Source: Neoceratodus forsteri (taxonomy: Eukaryota > Chordata > Ceratodontiformes > Ceratodontidae). From it: a DNA stretch of 64,000 nucleotides. Below are positions 33,561 through 45,119 of the stretch, piece after piece. The translations under genes were made by a program, and so were the position numbers. Each line of letters opens with the position of its first letter. Position 1 is the first letter of the stretch. The notes below the pieces were generated by a model. The model saw only the letters and a list, made by a program, of their open reading frames with translations, had not been told where the DNA came from and made no database searches. Where the stretch lies: the NCBI GenBank assembly GCA_016271365.2, contig CM057454.1:694415501-694479500 (forward strand), in the 5' to 3' direction.

Positions 33561-34458
33561 CTGTCAGCAATCTCCAAAAATGTAATAAAAAGGTAAAGCT
33601 ACAAACCCAAATATCTATACTAAATATCATACATCTCAAGGTTATATAAAACCTCTAGAACCTATCCAGTGTCCAACCAGGATGTTTTCCTCCACCATAA
33701 TCAAAATAAGACTGGAGAAACCTGACTCTTTTCTCAATGGTACCAATTTTTTTATCACTAAACTTACATAATGAAAAATCTGTTCCACTGTTTTATGTTG
33801 CTGTCTTAATATCAAAGCACAATGTGCCTGCTATAAATAAAATTATCTTAATATTTTCAGTGTCTTAAATTACCCAATTCGCTGGAAAGAGTCCCAAATA
33901 TAAAATGTCCGGTGTTAAGGAAAAAAAGGGGAAGATTTCCATTGTAACTGTAAATACTGCCAAAAGGAGATTATGATGGGGCAATCTAAAAACAGGTGGT
34001 CTATAGTTTCAAGTGTACCTACACATGTAGAGAGTCACATACAGACTCTTTCTGTTAGCCCTTTATACTTCCAATTATTTTTAATAGCCAGTTTCTGGTG
34101 AATGCATAGCCACATAAAATCCCATATGTATCGTGGGCAGCATTTTTAAAGGAGCATATCCAAAACTATCTTTTGTTTAGTATGTGGCAAGGATATATAC
34201 TAAGGGTGAAAGAATGTAATCTGAGGTTATTACCCTCATATATAATTATTTTTTTAGAAAAACTTCATAGCTCTGTTTTAGTAATGTGCCAGATTTTTAT
34301 TTTTCGAATAGCATTTTAGAAGTATAGAGGCAGTCCCAAGATATACGTCTGTTTTTGAATGCAAGAATGCTCATCCCAAGCTGTAAAAAGAGTCACCAGG
34401 TGATCCCATAGCCAGGGCTACCATATCTTATTTTAATTATGAAGTACTGGAAAAAATA
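33561..34458 (-). pseudogene. Copy D ORF2, C-terminal part (3' of the L2 insertion)
   Basis: In broken frames the minus strand reads MSILAFKNRRISWDCL, TIHMGFYVAMHSPETGY, DYRPPVFRLPHHNLL and CFDIK-type blocks, then SYFDYGGGKHPGWTL, comparable with NYGGDICLGWIL at the end of the plus copy at 1-414. It continues copy D ORF2 once the L2-like insertion is removed. No intact frame. Confidence 0.55.
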
Positions 34459-35239
34459 TGAAAAAAAGAAAGTACAAAAAAAGAAAACTAGTGGGTCTTT
34501 TGATTTTTATTTCTATTTATTGATTCAGTCTTGGATTACAATACCTTTGAGCAGGAGACAGCTCTTTTACAAAGATTCCATGTCGTAAAGGGTGGGTATA
34601 TATACACTGTGGGTTTAGGAGTGTCTAGCTAGGTGAGTAAACATAGACAAAAATACATTGTAAATAGGAAACTGAGATGGTTTTAACACTAGGATAATTC
34701 ATGTAACAGTAACAGCCTAGGTGGCATTGTCAGGTAAAAGACAGTAAGCAGCTATCCAGAAAGGAGAGTAGGGGGCACTGAGTTGGGGGGGCATGATGAC
34801 TATTTATGGGGAGGTGGGAGAGGAGAGAAGACTGCAGGGTATTGCTGGGCAAAAATGGGGACAATTCAGGGTAGAAGGACAAAGTAGGAGTAGCAAGGAG
34901 ATGGTAATAACCTGAAAGGGGAATAAGACCAGGGTCAGAAATGGCTGTGTGTGGAGTAATTAGAAAGTACAGTCATAGGAGCTTTTCTTCAGTAGGTGTT
35001 GTCTTAGCTTGGTCTTGAAAGCTCCAATCTTTGTGTGGTGTTATGTTCAGTGCCAAGGTTATTGAGCCAAAGTGGTGCCCGGTAGGCATATGACCTCTGA
35101 CCTTGGGAGGTTCTGCAGTGAGGAATGGTGAGCACCTGGTTATCAGAGTTCCTGGTGTGATGTGGGTCTGTGAATAGGGAAATAGGCTTGTTACTCAGGA
35201 GGCTGAAGTCCGAGTAGTGATTTTTTAGAGGCAGGTTTG

Positions 35240-36237
35240 CTATTGTATCCTGTTTTCAAGTTGTAGCCACCCAGCTTGCTCATAAAGGTCACATGTATGC
35301 ATTAGTCGGGGGGGATTGGTGTGCAGTCTGCAGGCTTTGTTTAGGGCTACTGCTATCCTATATAGTGAGGTGGGAGTGGCTGAGCTGTATATGACCAATC
35401 CATAGTCAATGATGGAGACAACTGTGCTATGGATTGCGGTTTGGAGTGCTTCAAGTGTTAGGCATTTCTTGTGCCTGTGCAAGAGCTCAGTTCTTACATT
35501 GACTGTTTTGGCCACATTCTCAATGTGTTCTGCATAGGAAAGGGAACAGTCAAGTGTAACCCCCAGGCATTTGAATTGCTCCAGTTGTTCAAGTGAAACC
35601 CCTGCGCAGTTAGTGATATTAAGGGATGCTGCTTTGTTTTTGCTTCTAACATCACTAAAAAGCATCACTTTTGCCTTTTTATAGTTCAGAACCATCTTGT
35701 GGGCTCTGAACAAATCTTCAGTTTGTTTGAAAGCATGTTGTAGCTGATAGTTTAGGGTTTGAGGGTCATGTTGAGAAGTAAAAATAACAGCATCCTCTGC
35801 ATAGAGAAGTATCCATTGGTCACATGATCGAGATTGGCTATTTAGAAAGATGCTGAAAAGGAGAGATCCTAGGATTGACCCTTGGGGGACCCCACAATGA
35901 ACTGGCAGGGGCCCAGATGTGATGTTTCCAATCTTTACCTGTTGATAATGATCAGCTAGATAGCTTTTGACCAAGTAAGAAGTGGGGTTAGAGAGGCCTA
36001 TCGAGTTGAGTTGTAGTAGGGAGTGACTGACCATGTCAAAGGCCTTTGTTAGATCAATAAAGGCCACACCAACAAGGTTATCCTGCTCCAGTGAACTGTG
36101 TATGCAGCTGGTGAACTCCAGAAGAGCTGTGGATGTACTGTGCCCTTTCTGAGATCCATGTTGTTCCAGACACTGAATGTTGTGTTTATTAAGGTACAGT
36201 ATTCAACCAGCTGGTCTAAGCCTATGCACTCCAGCAC
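35240..36237 (-). pseudogene. Element C reverse transcriptase
   Basis: The main frame 36,067-35,240 reads MAFIDLTKAFDMVSHSLLQL, VHCGVPQGSILGSLLFSIFL, WILLYAEDAVIFTS, LNYKKAKVMLFSD, FKCLGVTLDCSLSYAEHI and SIIDYGLVIYSSAT: the full palm-thumb order of an L2/CR1-type enzyme. The catalytic Tyr-Ala-Asp-Asp reads Tyr-Ala-Glu-Asp (35,792-35,803), so the first metal-binding Asp is replaced. An upstream piece (36,237-36,049, VEYCTLINTTFSVWNNMD) is in another frame. The C-terminus decays after 35,240 but AYWAPLWLNNLGT-like text continues to ~35,000. 276 codons open. Confidence 0.85.
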
Positions 36238-36735
36238 TTTGGACAGTGGTGGAGGGATAGAAATAGGTCTGTAATTGGCATGCAGTGCCTAGTCACTGCT
36301 CTTGTGCACCGGAGTTACCAGGGCTGACTTCCAAGCTTGGTGGAGTTGAGCCAGCTGCAGGGATAAGTTTAGTAATAGGAGCTAGGATTTCATCAAATAC
36401 AAGGGAAATAAACTGGAGGTTGAATGTGTCACCATTTTTCCTGGATTTTCCAAGTACCTTATGAATGTAATTTCTTGCTTGGTTGTAGTTGACAGATTTG
36501 AAATGGAAGGGAGGTGGGGATGTTTGAGTGGGCCCTAGGCTTTGGCTTGAGCTTAGGTAGGTTTCTTAAAAAAAATTGTCAGAAGTATACTGTTAAGGTC
36601 ATAAAATGCTTTGTTAAACGTGTTGGAAATAGTCAAGGTCAAGGGTTAGGGCACCATCGATGTTGAGAATTTGCGGAGCCTCTTTCTTGACTTTCCCTGT
36701 TACATCTTTTAGGTTATTCCAAAAAGACTTGTTGT

Positions 36736-36935
36736 TTCCCCATGGTAATAATAATTCTTTATTTATTTAGTAATAATAATAATATATTTTTATTTATATT
36801 GTGCCTTTCATAACCAAGATGCATAACATTAAAAGCAGTTAAAACATATAAAACAAACATCAACACATTCAGTAAATACATACTTATCAGCTGACACTTT
36901 CACTAAATGCTTTATTCCACAGGACTGTTTTTAAA
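36736..36935 (-). mobile_element. Short 3' tail insertion with (ATT)n inside element C
   Basis: The minus strand reads GGTTATGAAAGGCACAATAT AAATAAAAATATATTATTATTATTAC. GAAAGGCGCxATATAAATAA followed by ATT repeats is a retroposon 3' tail common in lower-vertebrate DNA (from memory). On both sides the element C linker reads on (EYRKLWNDCTRTIHSAKSKH before, WGNNKSFWNNLKDVTG after), so this is an insertion. Confidence 0.55.
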
Positions 36936-37309
36936 GCCTGCTTGATGATATTTGTAATGCTTCCCTAAAATGCTTACTTTTGGCAGAGTGGATGGTCCGG
37001 GTGCAGTCATTCCATAGTTTTCTGTATTCCTAGAAGTCTGATTGCTTGCCAGAGTTCTGTGCCCTATGCTACCAGTTGTCCCTGTTTTTTATATGGCTTA
37101 TTAAGTCTGGTGTGATCCAGGGGCTGTATCTTCCATGGATCTTTGTCCTCTGCACTGGGGCATGGCAGTCACAAGCAGCATTGAATTGTTTGATGAAGTA
37201 CTCAAGTGCAGTGCCCATATCCTCCGAGTGTCAAGGGGGCCTCAGTCAGTGTTGCGTAGCTGCTCCTTGAGGTACTCCAGGTGACCCCTTTTTAGTTTAC
37301 GATTAGAGA

Positions 37310-38221
37310 TTATTTGGGGGGTGTTGCATTGAATTTGTTGGTCCAGCTGCATGTTACGGGAGAGTGGTCACTCAGTGTGTCAGGGTGGACTGTCATGTTG
37401 GAGATGCAATCCGGGTGGTTTGTGAGGATCCAGTCAAGAAGTGTGATAGATCCAGTTTTGTAATTTGTTCTGGTGGATGAGCCAATGAGTTGTGTAAAAT
37501 GCAGTACAGCTATAGTGTCTTTATATGTGCCAGTTGGTGGTGAAAACCAATTAATATTTAAGTCTCCTAGAATGATGGATTCAGAGTTGAGGTGCTGACA
37601 TCTGATAACCTCCATGAGTTCTTCGAATCCTAGAAATTTCACTTCTGGAGGGCTGTATACAGTAAGTATAGATAGTGCTTTATTGTGGGCCCCCAACAGA
37701 ATTTTTATGGGGAGAATTAGTGCCATACTGGTAAGGTGGGGCAAAGGAAGAGCAAAAGCCTTTATTGAGTCTTTAAAGTATAACGCACAACCTCCTCCTC
37801 TTTTTGAGATCCTGTCATTCCTAAATAGTGTGTAACCAGGTATCAAGACAGCAGAATCCAGTGTTTTTGGAGTGAGCCACTTCTCAATGACTGCGAGTAC
37901 ATCAGGGTTATGTTGTAATGTCCAGACTTGCAAGCAATCTATCTTTATGAGTAGACTGCAGATATTTATGTTGGCGAGTGTAATTGTTCCTTCCTTATTA
38001 CTGTTGCTTGACAATACAACCCTAGCTCGTCCTGGATTTGGGTGTACATTGCCAGAGTAATCCATGGTAGAGCTGAGGTGGTGGCACTTGGGTGGTCTAA
38101 CAAGCGCACCAGGAGGAGATGGCAAAGGAAAAATGCTGATGGTTAAATTACATCCAGCAGAAATGATGAGCTGTTGAGCTCCAGGGTCACATAATATGTC
38201 AAAATTCCTGAAAGGTGACAC
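37310..38221 (-). pseudogene. Element C endonuclease (APE-type)
   Basis: A 303-codon frame, open throughout, holds the EEP-fold endonuclease that nicks target DNA for LINE insertion. Seen in order: ITLANINICSLL, DVLAVIEKWLTPK (the catalytic Glu is in this strand; EKW replaces the usual ETW), RNDRISKRGGGCALYFK, SIILGDLNINWFSP, LLDWILTNHP and HPDTLSDHSPV (catalytic Ser-Asp-His). Just before the domain, at about 38,031-38,066, is SGNVHPNPGR, resembling the 2A-like SGDVHPNPGP motif of some L2/Rex-type LINEs. Because the neighbouring reverse transcriptase has a defective active site, I call it a pseudogene although this frame is intact. Confidence 0.85.
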
Positions 38222-38795
38222 ACTGTGGCCTGGGCATATGCAATGTGTGAAATCCTTTTGTCTGTATGTTTTCTTTGATCTTCAAATTCCTCAGAGACAA
38301 GTGCAATACCTTGGGAGCAGGTCAGACAGAAGTGTTGATTCAGTCACAAAGTGTGTTTAATTCCTTTGTTCTTTAAAGTCCACAAGTGCAGCTGCTTTAG
38401 GAGTGGTCAGACAAAGATGTTGAAAATGTTGATTCTGTTGCAGGAGACAGCATCACCATGTTTGTAAGACTAGTTGTAAGACATATGCTTCCTTGGGAAG
38501 GCTTCAAGAAAGTTGATTTAAAATTAAAAAGCTGATACCTGGTGATGATGTTTTGCCAAAATTCAGTCCAGGAGACTTTCACCGATGTTGTGTGCAAGAA
38601 TGGCACAGTGTAATACAAGCAGAAAAACATGTAAATAAACAAAAACTAACCTACAGACACAGACAAGCACAAACAGCCACCTGCTCGGCCCCAGGGGGAG
38701 GAGCTACTTGTTGATCATATTCAACCTGCCCTGGGCTATTGGAAGGTATGTGGTCCCTTGCTTCAAGGGATTATGTCAGTTTCCCCAGAGTCCCT

Positions 38796-41285
38796 GAAAA
38801 AATATACTATAAAGCATAGTTTCTGCTTGTTTGGGGGTGGGAGGTAGGAAAACCAAACTGAGAAACTGAAATATTGGAAGAAGAAGAAAGGATTTTATCA
38901 TAAAAATTATTTTTGGTTTGGACATCTTTCAGGAATTCCATAGCATTAGTTTTTGTTTCCCTTCATGTATTTTACACTCCCAGTTATGTGCCTGAGGGTC
39001 TGGGCCACCAAACTGGATCCCTAAAATCCTCTGATACCGATTTGATGGTGGTATAGCCATAATTTGTGAAATGTGATTAACTCCTTGTCCAATATTAATA
39101 CATTGACTTTAAATCAAATTGATATTAGAACCTGAGCCTGCAGAAAAATCTAATAAAATATCCATAGCTGCCTTAGCTGCTGATGCATTGGTCAAAATGA
39201 GACCCAGGTTGTCTGCGTATGCAATGAATATCACAGGGGAGTCCTCACTACCCACCGTTGCCCCTGTAATAGCTTCACAAGAATTTAGTTTCATTAATAC
39301 TGGATCAATCATTAAAATGTATAACAGCAGACTGAGGGGGCAACCTTGTCATACCCCTCTAAAAATGTAACAGTTATTACCCAGCCAGCCATTTACATCG
39401 GGGGATGAAACACAGGTCTCTAACAAGTCTTAATCCAGGAGATAAATTGTGGGGGAAACCATCAGATTGTAAAACTAGCCACAAATAATTATCTACAATA
39501 TGATCAAATGCCTTTGTTTGATCAAGGCTAATAAATTGTCCCATTATTTCTCCATTGTCTCCTTTTTACATAATTTTCCTCATCAAAATTAAAGCATCGT
39601 GGATTTTCCGAGTCGGTACTCCACTGAATTAGGAAGGACATATAATGGAGTCCAAAACTGCTGAGAGCCTGACACTTAAGAGTTTTGTCAATATTTTACA
39701 ATCTGAGTTTAGTAGGGAAATCAGTCGCCAATTTCTCAGGTCTCCCCTTTCTCCAGATTTAAATAAATATATTAAGATTCCTTCTTTCATACCATGTGGC
39801 AGAGAATCAAAAAGCAAACAACCATTGTAGAGCGTTATCATTTCATCTCCCAGAGAATCAAACAGTATTTTATACATCTTGTTTGGTAAGCCATCTGCTC
39901 CCAGAGAGGAACCAATAGTGAGAGACCAGATACTGTTTTTTATTCCATTTTTGTTATCGGAGCTACTAGAATAGAGTGCAGATCTGGGGGTAAAGATGGA
40001 AGGGAACATGTGTTAAGCCAATCCATCATTTCTTGTGGAGGCAAATCTTGACTCATAAAACAAGAGTTAAAAAAGGATTCAGTATCAGGCAATATAGCCT
40101 TTATCCCTGTTAGTGCATTTCCTTTTTCATCAGTAACTATGAAATAAATTTTTGGTCAGTATTATCAGTATAATATTCTAAAGGCACAGTTTCCCATTTT
40201 TTCCCTTTTACCTGATATTGTTGTTGGTATTCAAGATTTTCAATTTTTCCCATTGCAAAAAAGGTAAGTTTAGTTTTAAGTTTTTTAATTTGAGGATGAA
40301 AATCACCTACTTCTTCATTGTGCAAAGCAGAATATTCCTACAATTTCTCCCAGAGGTCTCTATACTGATTTGTATAAAAAGTACCATTGAGTTTACCCAT
40401 AGTTAGGAAATATTTCCTAATATCCTGTTTGGTCTCCTCCCACTGCAGTATGAATCATCATAAAGACGAAAACACATTTGCCAGCTTCTAAAAGATATAT
40501 AAAACCTCAGAGTATCAGTGGTTTATCTAATAAGCCCAAATTAAGTTTCCAGATGCCTTTTCCCCTTTTAAGGTTAGGGAGATCACCAAGGGTTATGGTT
40601 AGCATTCTATGATCTGAAGTAGGAACACTGAATACTGCTGCCCTTTGTATTTCTAAAGCAGGAAAAATAAAAAAGCAATCAATTCTAGTGGAACGATTAA
40701 CACAAAATATGTTTTTGGAGCTGGATCATACTGGGTAGAAAAAACATCCACTAGGCCCATATCCTGTATTAGAGAAAGTAAACAGTTGCCATAACAGAAA
40801 AGTTTCTTAATGCAGAGGCCTCTATCCACTATAGAGATATTACAAATAAAATCCCCTCCCAAGAATAGATTTCTAGAAGTCAGGAGAAAGGGCTTCAATT
40901 TACAGAGTAGCGCTACCCTGTCAAAACATGATTGAGGACCATAAACATTCAAAATCCTAAAATCCAACCCTTGTATAATGACATCCATTAGAAAAGCCCA
41001 CCTCAGTCATATATCAAATATAAGTACCACCGTAACTTTAATGCCAAAGCAAATGCCCACTCTGGAGCAAGTATTGCCTCCCACAGACCAAAAGCTTTGT
41101 CCCCAAATCCAATTCCTAGAGACCTCAGATATATCAGAAAAAGTGTGTAACGGCACATCTTGGAAAAAAACTAAATCAATTTTTAAATGTTGAAATAGTG
41201 CAAATGTGCTGAGGCATTTCCTTTCTGATAATAAACTGTTGGTGTTAAGAGAGGCCGTATTTAGCTGAAATAGTTTAATTCCCAT
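38796..41285 (-). pseudogene. Tx1/L1-clade LINE copy D, ORF2 N-terminal and RT parts
   Basis: ATG at 41,285, 19 bases after the ORF1 stop. Endonuclease: MGIKLFQLNTASLNTNSLL, LVFFQDVPLHTFSD, DVIIQGLDFRILNVYGPQSC, LFLGGDFICNISI. Reverse transcriptase: SLGADGLPNKMYKILFDSLG (~39,900), GILIYLFKSGERGDLRNWRL, ISLLNSDCKILTKLLSVRL, then FIAYADNLGLILTNA: Tyr-Ala-Asp-Asn at 39,208-39,219 where the second Asp should be, a disabling change. The frame decays to about 38,800, where the L2-like element interrupts it. Confidence 0.82.
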
Positions 41286-41306
41286 AAGAGTGGTTTATCC
41301 GGCATA

Positions 41307-43225
41307 TCACTTTATTTTGCTGGAGGCCTTCATGACTCTGCCCAATTTTTGAGTTGTAGGCTGGGAATCTTCTATGTTTTCTGAGTCAGACAATATTACA
41401 TGCAGTGAAGAGTGGACAGAAATGTTGTCTGATTCCATGTCCACTTCAGAATCAACCTCAGGGAGATTCAAAAATCTATTTGAAAGTGTTATTTCAGTAA
41501 TAGGGGTATCTCTGGCTTGAGGTTTATTTTTTGTGGAATGCTTCTTCCCTTTCTTTGTAACTACTGTAAAAGCAGGTTTGGGAGTCATGGAAATAGCCGG
41601 GGGGGGGGGTGCATTTCCATCCTTGCCACCTCTTCCCTGAGAAACTGCTCAGGTTTATGGCACTGTTCCCCTGTGGCTGTAGGTGCCAGTCTTGAAGTGA
41701 GAGTGGTCAGGTATTCTCACCTAGGTCTCGTGTCAGAGGCCATAGATATCTGCTTGGCTATAGTTTTGATATCAAAATCTTGGATACCATAGTCTGAATT
41801 ACTGTTATTTCGAGATGCCCATGGGCAGTCAGTGAAGCAATGGCCAAAATGTTCACATAAGTCACATTTCAGGTCCTAAAAGCAATGAGCACTGGGATGT
41901 CCAAGCTCTTCACAGTGCATGCGTTTCAGTATCTCACTATTTGTACTAATGTTGGTTGTAGACCTGCATTTAAAGCAGGTTTGAGGCTGGCCTGGGTCAA
42001 AGAGGAAGCCCTTATCTGATCTCGTCTGATAAAAAAAACAGTTTTGCAAATGTATGATCTCAGAGTCAGATTGATCAAGTTTAACTTTTATTTTCCAGCC
42101 ACCATTCCAGAAGCCCTCATCATCTAAGATGGGGCTAGGGTTCCCTTGCACCTCACATCTCTTCTCCAACCAGTAGAGCACATCAATGCTATTTACCCCC
42201 TTATTCCTGAATAAGATGGTCACCACACAAAAGGGTTGCATTGTTAGGGGAGTAACCAAAAATTAGTCCACAATGGATTGGTTTTAAGATTGGCATACTT
42301 AATCTCAAAACATTCTAAAACATCTGGGGAATGAAAACTGATATCATAGGTAACTTCTCTATAGGCATGGATCAAAGCATACACCTCTGTTGGAGTGAAA
42401 CCTGTTGATTGCTTCAGTAAGGTTTTGCCTACATACTGCCTGTCAAGGATATCATTCATATTTCCTAAGAAACATAGTCTGACAGCATTTCATCACTTTG
42501 CCAATTCCACTGGTTTGTGGAAAAGGCTAGCATATGTAGGCTGAGCATTAGAGGAATTTTCATCAGGTACAGTATTAGGCAGGTTTAACTCAGTCACATC
42601 ACATGCTATGATATGAGAGACAGTATCAGCATTTACTACATGCCCAGTTTGCAAGATGTCTGCATCAAGCACCCATTCTTGTGCTTCAACAGGTGAAGGG
42701 GTTTCAGATTCTGCTATCCATCCTCTGGTTGATGATTGTGTCCACACTGCCTATTATAAAGTCAATTGGCGGACCGAGGTGTCTGCTCTGTCACAGGAGC
42801 CATAAGTGGTGTTTGGGGTGTGGTTAGTGCAGCAGTCTGTGGGCCAGTCGGTGAAGCAGAGACTGCTCTAATCTTGGAGAAACCTGTGAGTCTGATAAAG
42901 CAGGTGATGTTGTGAAACATTTTCTTTTCTGTTCATCAACCAGTTTTGCAAGCTCAGTTTGCTCACTGACTTTTTGTAATTCCAGTTCAAGGCATTTTTG
43001 TTTCTGTTGCAAGGTTAGTTCTTGAGAAGAAATATTATCCTCCATAGTTGAAAATAAAACCTCCGGAGTTCTTCCATCTTTAGTCTGTGCTTCTGAGTCT
43101 GGGGCATTTTGCTGGCCATCCAATCGATGCATTACAGCTGCCCCATTAGACTCCACAGAAGCCTGTACATCTCCTCTCTCCAAAGCAGCTTTCAGCTGAA
43201 TGCTGGAGTCCTCCTTTCTGCTCAC
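41307..43225 (-). pseudogene. Tx1/L1-clade LINE copy D, ORF1
   Basis: N-terminal block 43,225-42,824 (MSRKEDSSIQLKAALERGD ... ELTLQQKQKCLELELQKVSE), with a leucine/glutamine-rich helix likely to form a coiled coil. RRM-like region 42,459-42,050 (ILDRQYVGKTLLKQS; VTILFRNKGVNSIDVLYWLE; EGFWNGGWKIKVKLD). Zinc-knuckle remnant 41,876-42,000 (CFKCRSTTNIS ... MHCEELGHPSAHC). C-terminal basic/acidic tail 41,588-41,307. Four frames are needed to follow it. The RRM part aligns well with copies A and B, so I am confident of the family. Confidence 0.8.
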
Positions 43226-43446
43226 AGGAAGTCAAACCCCCTACTGGCAGACAAGGGGAATATACCCAGTGTCCTGGCCAAATTTCCCCCATTCACTAAA
43301 AATACCACCAACAGCTTAATCTGGTTCAGCTTCAGGTGGTTACCATCTGTACCACCCCCCCCCCCCAGTCATCCCTGAAAAAGGTACTTCTAGTCTCCGT
43401 AGGCCTACCCGGTCAACAAAATTCAATAACTAAATAAACAAATAAA
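43226..43446 (+). repeat. Copy D 5' boundary and an L2-like 3' end
   Basis: CCCCCTACTGGCAGACAAGG at 43,229-43,250 marks the 5' end of copy D. From about 43,300 the plus strand ends CATCCCTGAAAAAGGTACTT ... CCCGGTCAACAAAATTCAAT and AACTAAATAAACAAATAAA, an L2-like 3' end like that at 6,929. Confidence 0.55.
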
Positions 43447-44055
43447 GGTTTGCATAATTTGTGGCAAAACTGGCCCCCATTGCCATCCCATTAACTTGGA
43501 TGAAAAATTTGTTCTGGTATATGAAACAATTGGAAGCACCAAGGGAGGTTGACAGTGAACATGCCGACGTTCTGCACAGTGACGGCACAATACCGAGGCA
43601 GGTTTTGTGCTGCCCATTCTACAAGTGTTTTCTGTGGGGTGCTGCACCCTCCACACCCCCTGGACTTTAGAATTATCAGCACAAGGTCAGAATTGGTCCG
43701 GGGAGGGGGGGCAGAACACTTGGGGAAAGCGAAACATGGAAAAAGGACCATTACAGTGGTCTTTTTTCGTGTTTTGCCATCGGGGTGTTGACCTGAAGGG
43801 GTGCATCGAGAACAGTTATATTACAACGCATCCTGGCTAAATTAACCAGAAAATCAATTGGATCATGAATTACCTTGAATATCAGCAACTCTTCAAATAG
43901 CTATCAAGCAGAAAGACCAGAAAATGGTTTTGCTAGTTTATTCTAACCTCCTGGCAGTTGCCAAAGAAGCTGTTATTACTTAGGTAATTCAGTTGTTCTC
44001 CTGATAAGTTTATAGTAAACACTAACAATGTTTTATTTCTTTAATTTTATTCTTT
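43447..44055. other. No recognised feature
   Basis: Several overlapping frames of 60-86 codons exist on both strands, but none has a motif I can place. I considered a Penelope-like reverse transcriptase and could not support it. Confidence 0.4.
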
Positions 44056-44254
44056 TGCCAACCAGGTAAGGCCCACTAGGCATAAGTGCACATTTTTAGG
44101 GATGACGTGGGAGCACTGTGGTGGTTAACTGACTTGCTAACAGTTACACAGTATGCAAGGGAAGGTTCTGGGAACCAAACTCTGGCCTGCTGTATGCACA
44201 AAGCTCATTCACAGCTGGTTACTCTAACCTCTATGCTATACTGCCAGCCCAATG
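44056..44254 (-). mobile_element. MIR-like CORE-SINE
   Basis: On minus, TAGCATAGAGGTTAGAG is A-box-like, GTTTGGTTCCC is B-box-like, and TGTGTAACTGTTAGCAAGTC AGTTAACC matches the MIR core pattern (GTGTGACCTTGGGCAAGTCA CTTAACC). Diverged, so old. Confidence 0.6.
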
Positions 44255-45119
44255 TAATGAAGGATTTTTAACTAGATGGGCAACTACTGTACTTGAGCAT
44301 CTGAGATCAAGGATTATGGGATGAGTACACCTGCAGCACAAATAGCCAAATGAAAACAGGAAGGAATTTGGTTTTATATAGCTGTCTTCAGACAAGCTGT
44401 TTCCCAAATAAGAAAAAGTCAATGCTGCATTTGGATTTGGTGGATGTACTGAAATCTAATGTTTTGGACACTGGTGAAGCTGGTATGCAGGAACTCGTTT
44501 GTCCGTCTGCACTTTGGCAATTTGACATCATGATACTGCACCTTCTACAAGGAGTTCACAGTGAGCATGTCCAAGTTGTCTGCAACCTGCATAACCTGCA
44601 GCAGCTAATCAGTAAGACTGAAGATCGAGAACTCACACTGCACTCATCTCTGCACCATTGGCAGCTCTCTAAAAGGGAAGCACTTGACTACTGAAAGCTA
44701 CTTTTATGACAAGAGTGTGACTTCTGATTAGAAAATTTTAGAAATCATCAGAGAATCTTGCATTATTCATTCCAGTTAGCTAATTCCCTTAATTTATTTT
44801 GCCATTAAATAAATGTATTTACTTTTAATTAATGGGTTTAAGCACAGCTGAGAGTGTGTAAAGAGATTACTAGTTTTTTAGGAGGCAGCATTATGGCAAG
44901 GAGAATTAGGGGAACAAAGAAGAATGCTCCATCTAGACAATAGGTCACAAAGAAGGGTAGGGCAAAACAGCTAACTGCATGGACCAATTGTCTTTTTCTA
45001 CTGACATTGTCTATGTTTTTATTTAAATTGATGGCTGAGGACTGGCCAGAGTTCAATGGCTGGAACAACAAATCACTCCCCCAACCAGGCCTTAAAAGGC
45101 TGTCCTTCAGGCCAGTCCT
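44255..45119. other. No recognised feature
   Basis: The plus frame 44,350-44,694 (114 codons, LQGVHSEHVQVVCNLHNLQQ LISK) is the only one with a balanced amino-acid mix. I cannot assign it to a family. Pyrimidine-rich sequence starts near 45,100. Confidence 0.35.

Larger units (their letters stand above)
34459..38795 (-). mobile_element. L2-like LINE (element C), near full length, inserted in Tx1 copy D
   Basis: About 4.3 kb, oriented minus. 5' part to 38,221, endonuclease 38,221-37,310, linker, reverse transcriptase 36,237-35,240, 3' UTR to about 34,500, ending in an A/T-rich AATAAATAGAAATAAAAATC tail. The flanks carry ATATTTTTTCAG (38,795 side) and ATATTTTTTCCAG (34,458 side) on minus, a candidate ~12-bp target duplication. 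The disrupted ORF2 of copy D resumes beyond. The exact 5' end is inferred from this. Confidence 0.7.

Noticed and set aside
43447..43840. Possible Penelope-like reverse transcriptase
   Set aside because: A KLAPIAIPLTWMKNLF stretch looked vaguely similar, but no catalytic motif or endonuclease follows.
44350..44694. Host exon candidate, 114 codons on plus
   Set aside because: Balanced composition but no recognisable domain, no clear splice sites and repeats on both sides; not enough to call.
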